The notes under the pieces were generated by a model, which saw only the letters and a list, made by a program, of their open reading frames with translations, was not told where the DNA came from and made no database searches. Both the position numbers and the translations under genes were made by a program. DNA of 33,218 nucleotides from positions 1 to 33,218 of the forward strand of contig JBDUDK010000004.1 of NCBI GenBank assembly GCA_040002995.1, given 5' to 3'. Origin of the DNA: JBDUDK01 sp040002995. GTDB lineage: Bacteria > Actinomycetota > Acidimicrobiia > Acidimicrobiales > Ilumatobacteraceae. Below are positions 30,878-33,218 of this stretch, piece by piece (position 1 is the stretch's first letter; each line of letters begins with the position of its first letter).

Positions 30878-31579
30878 TCAGTCGGTCGATTGCGCGATCG
30901 CGACGAGAACACCCGCGGTAAGCGCGTGCGACGCGACAGGAACCAGCGCGTCGACAGGAATCACTGGCGCGATCGTCGTGGTCGTGGTCGTGGTGGGCGG
31001 TTCCGTGGTTGGCGGCTCAGTGGTCGGAGGCACAGTCGTTGGAGGTTCGGTCGGCGCGGGCGCGAGAGGCGCCGGGGTTGGCGGAGCGACCGCAGCCGGC
31101 GCGACCGCCGGCGGTGGTGCACTCGATCCGTTGGCCACGAAGCGGTGCGTCGTGTACATGCGGCTGTGATCGGCCGTCCATGTCACGCACACGCCGATGG
31201 CGTTGAACGCCGGATCGACCAAGTTCCGGTAGTGGGCGGCGCTGTTGACGAACGCTTGGAAGAGACTGTCGACCTCACCCCCGACACCGACGTTTTCTCC
31301 TGCCTTGGTCCAGCCCGCTTCGACTGAGCTGACTTCGCTCGACAAGTTCGGATCGTGAGCGAGCGTGGCCACGGCCACCATGTGATCGGTCCAACCGCAC
31401 GACGTGGAGGCAAGCCCGCCGTCGATCGCTAGCGCGGGCACGCCCTTGCTGGCGCGGAGCTGGTTGATCAGATCGACGAAACGGCTTTCCTCGCTCGAGG
31501 ATTGTGCGAAGGCGGAGTGGGTGGTGCCGAGCGTCGCGACGAGGACGGTCGCCGTGGCGAACGCCTTCCACCGTCGCAT
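30878..31579 (-). CDS. Secreted CAP/SCP-domain protein
   Basis: 233 residues. A signal peptide ends near SAFA-QSS (residue 25). The CAP domain covers about 30-150 with LINQLRASKGVPAL, the His in TLAHDPN, AGENVG and AHYRNLVDPAFNAIGV, all normal for the SCP/PR-1 family. A Pro/Thr-rich tail (about 155-210) and a short hydrophobic end (ALVPVASHALTAGVLVAIA) follow, perhaps a weak anchor. Bacterial CAP proteins act outside the cell, with roles not well defined. The ATG start has GGAGG five bases upstream. Its linker composition matches the other two wall-associated proteins in the window. Confidence 0.88.
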   Translation of the reverse strand: MRRWKAFATATVLVATLGTTHSAFAQSSSEESRFVDLINQLRASKGVPALAIDGGLASTSCGWTDHMVAVATLAHDPNLSSEVSSVEAGWTKAGENVGVGGEVDSLFQAFVNSAAHYRNLVDPAFNAIGVCVTWTADHSRMYTTHRFVANGSSAPPPAVAPAAVAPPTPAPLAPAPTEPPTTVPPTTEPPTTEPPTTTTTTTIAPVIPVDALVPVASHALTAGVLVAIAQSTD

Positions 31580-31694
31580 CGTGCCTCCACTCGCCGCCGG
31601 CCCCGAGGTGCGGGCCTTGTTACGGATTCATGTCGGCGTGGGCGGTGGGGGTCTTTAGAGTTCGGCGAGGTCTTGAGGAGTTTGAGACGGTCGG

Positions 31695-31700
31695 TACGCT
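31695..31700 (+). promoter_or_regulatory. -10 box before the leader ORF and acyl-CoA ligase
   Basis: TACGCT, six bases before ATG 31707, with a possible TTGAGG at 31674-31679 (15-base spacer). By the local rule, transcription would start at the leader ORF and not at the ligase GTG. Confidence 0.45.
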
Positions 31701-31706
31701 CGTCCA

Positions 31707-31730
31707 ATGCGCCGGGCTGGCCGTCTGTGA
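31707..31730 (+). CDS. Possible 7-codon leaderless leader peptide
   Basis: ATG followed by six codons and TGA, encoding MRRAGRL. The start sits exactly six bases after TACGCT, and its stop (31728-31730) overlaps the GTG start of the acyl-CoA ligase by three bases within GTGA. This is the arrangement expected for translational coupling. Short length makes chance possible. Confidence 0.35.
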   Translation: MRRAGRL

Positions 31731-33214
31731 ACCTCGCCTCGATAATCGAAGGGCATCCTGACGACGCGGTCGCCCTGATCAGCCGGAATCGGCCGACGAC
31801 GTACGTGACGCTGCGCCGGCAGGTCGGGTCACTACGAGCCGCGCTCGCCGCGCAGGGAGTCGGTGTCGGCGACAGGGTCGGCCTGCTCTTCGGGAACGAG
31901 CGTTACTTCGTGGTGGCGTATCTCGCCGTGGTCGGCCTCGGCGCGATCGCTGTCCCGCTGAACCCGACCAGCCCGAGTACAGAGATCGGTCAGGAGCTCG
32001 CCACTGTGGGCGCCATCGCTGTGATGGTCGGCCCGATGTCTCGCGAGGCGTGGCAGGCGGTCGACCCCTCGTTGGTCCCGACGATACGCATCGTCGTCGC
32101 CACCAGCGGCCACACCATCGACGGCGCTCTCACGCTCGACGACTACCTCGACGGCGAGCCGCTCGGTGTCACGGAGCTCGAGCCCGGCGCCGTCGCCGCG
32201 CTGCTGTTCACGAGCGGCACCGCCGGTTCGCCGAAAGCGGCGATGCTCACGCACGGCAGCTTGCTGGCCAACATCAATCAAAGCCGCGCGTCGCGTGGGG
32301 CACTCGCAGGCGACGACGTCGTGTTCGGCGTCTTGCCGCTGTTCCACATCTTCGGGCTAAACGTGGTGCTCGGCCTCACGCTGGCAGCGGGCGGCACCGT
32401 GGTACTCGTTCAGCGCTTCGACCCCTCGACAGCGCTCGACACGATCCGAGATCGCGGCGTCACCGTCATCCCGGGTGCGCCGCCGATGTGGGTGGCGTGG
32501 ACGCAGTTCCTCGAAGCCGACCCCGGGTCGTTCGCCCACGTACGGCTTGCGCTCACCGGTGCCGCCAAGATGCCCGAGGAGGTGGCGCGTACGTTCGAGA
32601 CGCGATTCGGGCTGCCGCTACGCGAGGGCTATGGCCTCACCGAGGCGTCGCCGGTCGTCACGTCGTCAGTCGGCGTCGAGCCCCGCATCGGAACCATCGG
32701 GGTGCCGCTGCCGGGCGTGACGATCCGCCTCGTTGACGAGTCGGGCGACGACGCACTCGACGGCGACTCGGGAGAGTTGTGGGTCAAGGGCCCGAACGTG
32801 TTCGCCGGCTATTGGGACGACCCCGAGGCCACGGCCCGCGCCCTAACCCCCGACGGCTGGCTGCGTACCGGCGACATTGCCATCGTCGGTGACGGCTATC
32901 TCTCGATCGTCGATCGGGCGAAGGACTTGGTAATAGTCTCTGGCTTCAACGTGTACCCGACCGAGGTCGAAGACGTGCTGGCCGAGGCGACGGGAGTGCG
33001 GGAGGTCGCCGTCGTCGGCGTGCCCCACCCCCACACCGGCGAGGCGGTCAAGGCGTTCGTCGTCGCCGAGCCGGGCGCGAACATCGACGAGGAGCAACTG
33101 ATCCAGTTTTGCGGTGAGCACCTGGCTCGCTACAAGTGTCCGACCAAGATCCTGTTCGTCGACGCGTTACCGCACGGGCTCGGCGGCAAGCTGCTGCGCC
33201 GCGAACTCCGCTGA
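31727..33214 (+). CDS. Fatty-acid-CoA ligase (AMP-forming, FadD type)
   Basis: 495 residues of the ANL superfamily. The AMP-binding loop TSGTAGSPKAAMLTH, the YGLTEASP motif, GWLRTGDIAI and the C-terminal lysine in GGKLLRREL are all present, so it should activate a carboxylic acid to acyl-AMP and then acyl-CoA. The hydrophobic acid pocket suggests a fatty acid, but chain length cannot be read. The start GTG 31727 lacks a ribosome binding site and overlaps the stop of the short leader ORF. Divergent from the CAP-domain gene. Complete within the window, ending 4 bases before its edge. Confidence 0.9.
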   Translation: MNLASIIEGHPDDAVALISRNRPTTYVTLRRQVGSLRAALAAQGVGVGDRVGLLFGNERYFVVAYLAVVGLGAIAVPLNPTSPSTEIGQELATVGAIAVMVGPMSREAWQAVDPSLVPTIRIVVATSGHTIDGALTLDDYLDGEPLGVTELEPGAVAALLFTSGTAGSPKAAMLTHGSLLANINQSRASRGALAGDDVVFGVLPLFHIFGLNVVLGLTLAAGGTVVLVQRFDPSTALDTIRDRGVTVIPGAPPMWVAWTQFLEADPGSFAHVRLALTGAAKMPEEVARTFETRFGLPLREGYGLTEASPVVTSSVGVEPRIGTIGVPLPGVTIRLVDESGDDALDGDSGELWVKGPNVFAGYWDDPEATARALTPDGWLRTGDIAIVGDGYLSIVDRAKDLVIVSGFNVYPTEVEDVLAEATGVREVAVVGVPHPHTGEAVKAFVVAEPGANIDEEQLIQFCGEHLARYKCPTKILFVDALPHGLGGKLLRRELR

Positions 33215-33218
33215 CGCG

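Overview
The window is a dense, high-GC piece of an actinobacterial chromosome. Mycothiol synthesis (mshA followed by a YbjN-family gene, the same pair order as in mycobacteria), a GlnR-type regulator beside two glutamine synthetases, an RsiG-type c-di-GMP sensor, RipA-like and CAP-domain wall proteins with Thr/Pro-rich linkers, and many leaderless promoters all point to Actinobacteria. A deep lineage such as Acidimicrobiia is my inference, not something the sequence proves. No insertion sequence, prophage, CRISPR array or rRNA was seen. Genes are packed, often with 4-base start/stop overlaps.

Layout. 1-2507 (minus): tRNA-Pro(CGG), a stand-alone receiver protein and two ArsA/GET3-type ATPases. 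2529-3857 (plus): an NfeD-like membrane protein. 3846-6852 (minus): selB and selA, for selenocysteine incorporation. 6877-9862 (plus): fxsA, a long-insert Nudix hydrolase and a PAS-GGDEF-EAL protein whose GGDEF site is degenerate. 9866-11450: Mrp-type Fe-S carrier ATPase (minus) and an IscA/ErpA-type protein (plus). 11443-17933: a Tat lipoprotein with a thioredoxin-like fold, an odd compressed fusion of xanthine-dehydrogenase small and large subunits, an M15 peptidase, RidA, a small membrane protein, a PLP decarboxylase and an 8-oxoguanine deaminase-like amidohydrolase. 18041-19339 (minus): a RipA-like NlpC/P60 hydrolase. 19420-22511 (minus): the nitrogen operon glnII, GSI-alpha glnA, glnR. 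22650-25221 (plus): a lipoprotein and NAD synthetase. 25226-28749: a YgjP-like metalloprotease, a MoaD-RsiG fusion, an XRE regulator, mshA and a YbjN protein. 28895-33214: proC, a strongly structured RNA ending in a terminator, a SAM hydrolase with a 29-codon reading frame overlapping its end, a CAP-domain protein and an acyl-CoA ligase.

The most interesting signals are: (1) a MoaD ubiquitin-like domain joined in frame to an RsiG-type anti-sigma/c-di-GMP domain with one perfect E-x3-S-x2-R-x3-Q-x3-D motif and a second copy with one substitution; (2) a riboswitch-like RNA between proC and the SAM hydrolase gene, with four stems, a possible pseudoknot and a repeated segment that permits terminator/antiterminator switching; (3) the compressed xanthine-dehydrogenase-like fusion that appears to lack the catalytic glutamate; (4) a recurrent leaderless promoter pattern (TANNNT 6-8 nt before the start codon), including three divergent pairs whose -10 boxes share one TA step, and a 7-codon leaderless ORF overlapping the start of the acyl-CoA ligase gene. 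The EAL phosphodiesterase and the RsiG domain suggest that c-di-GMP signalling operates in this organism.
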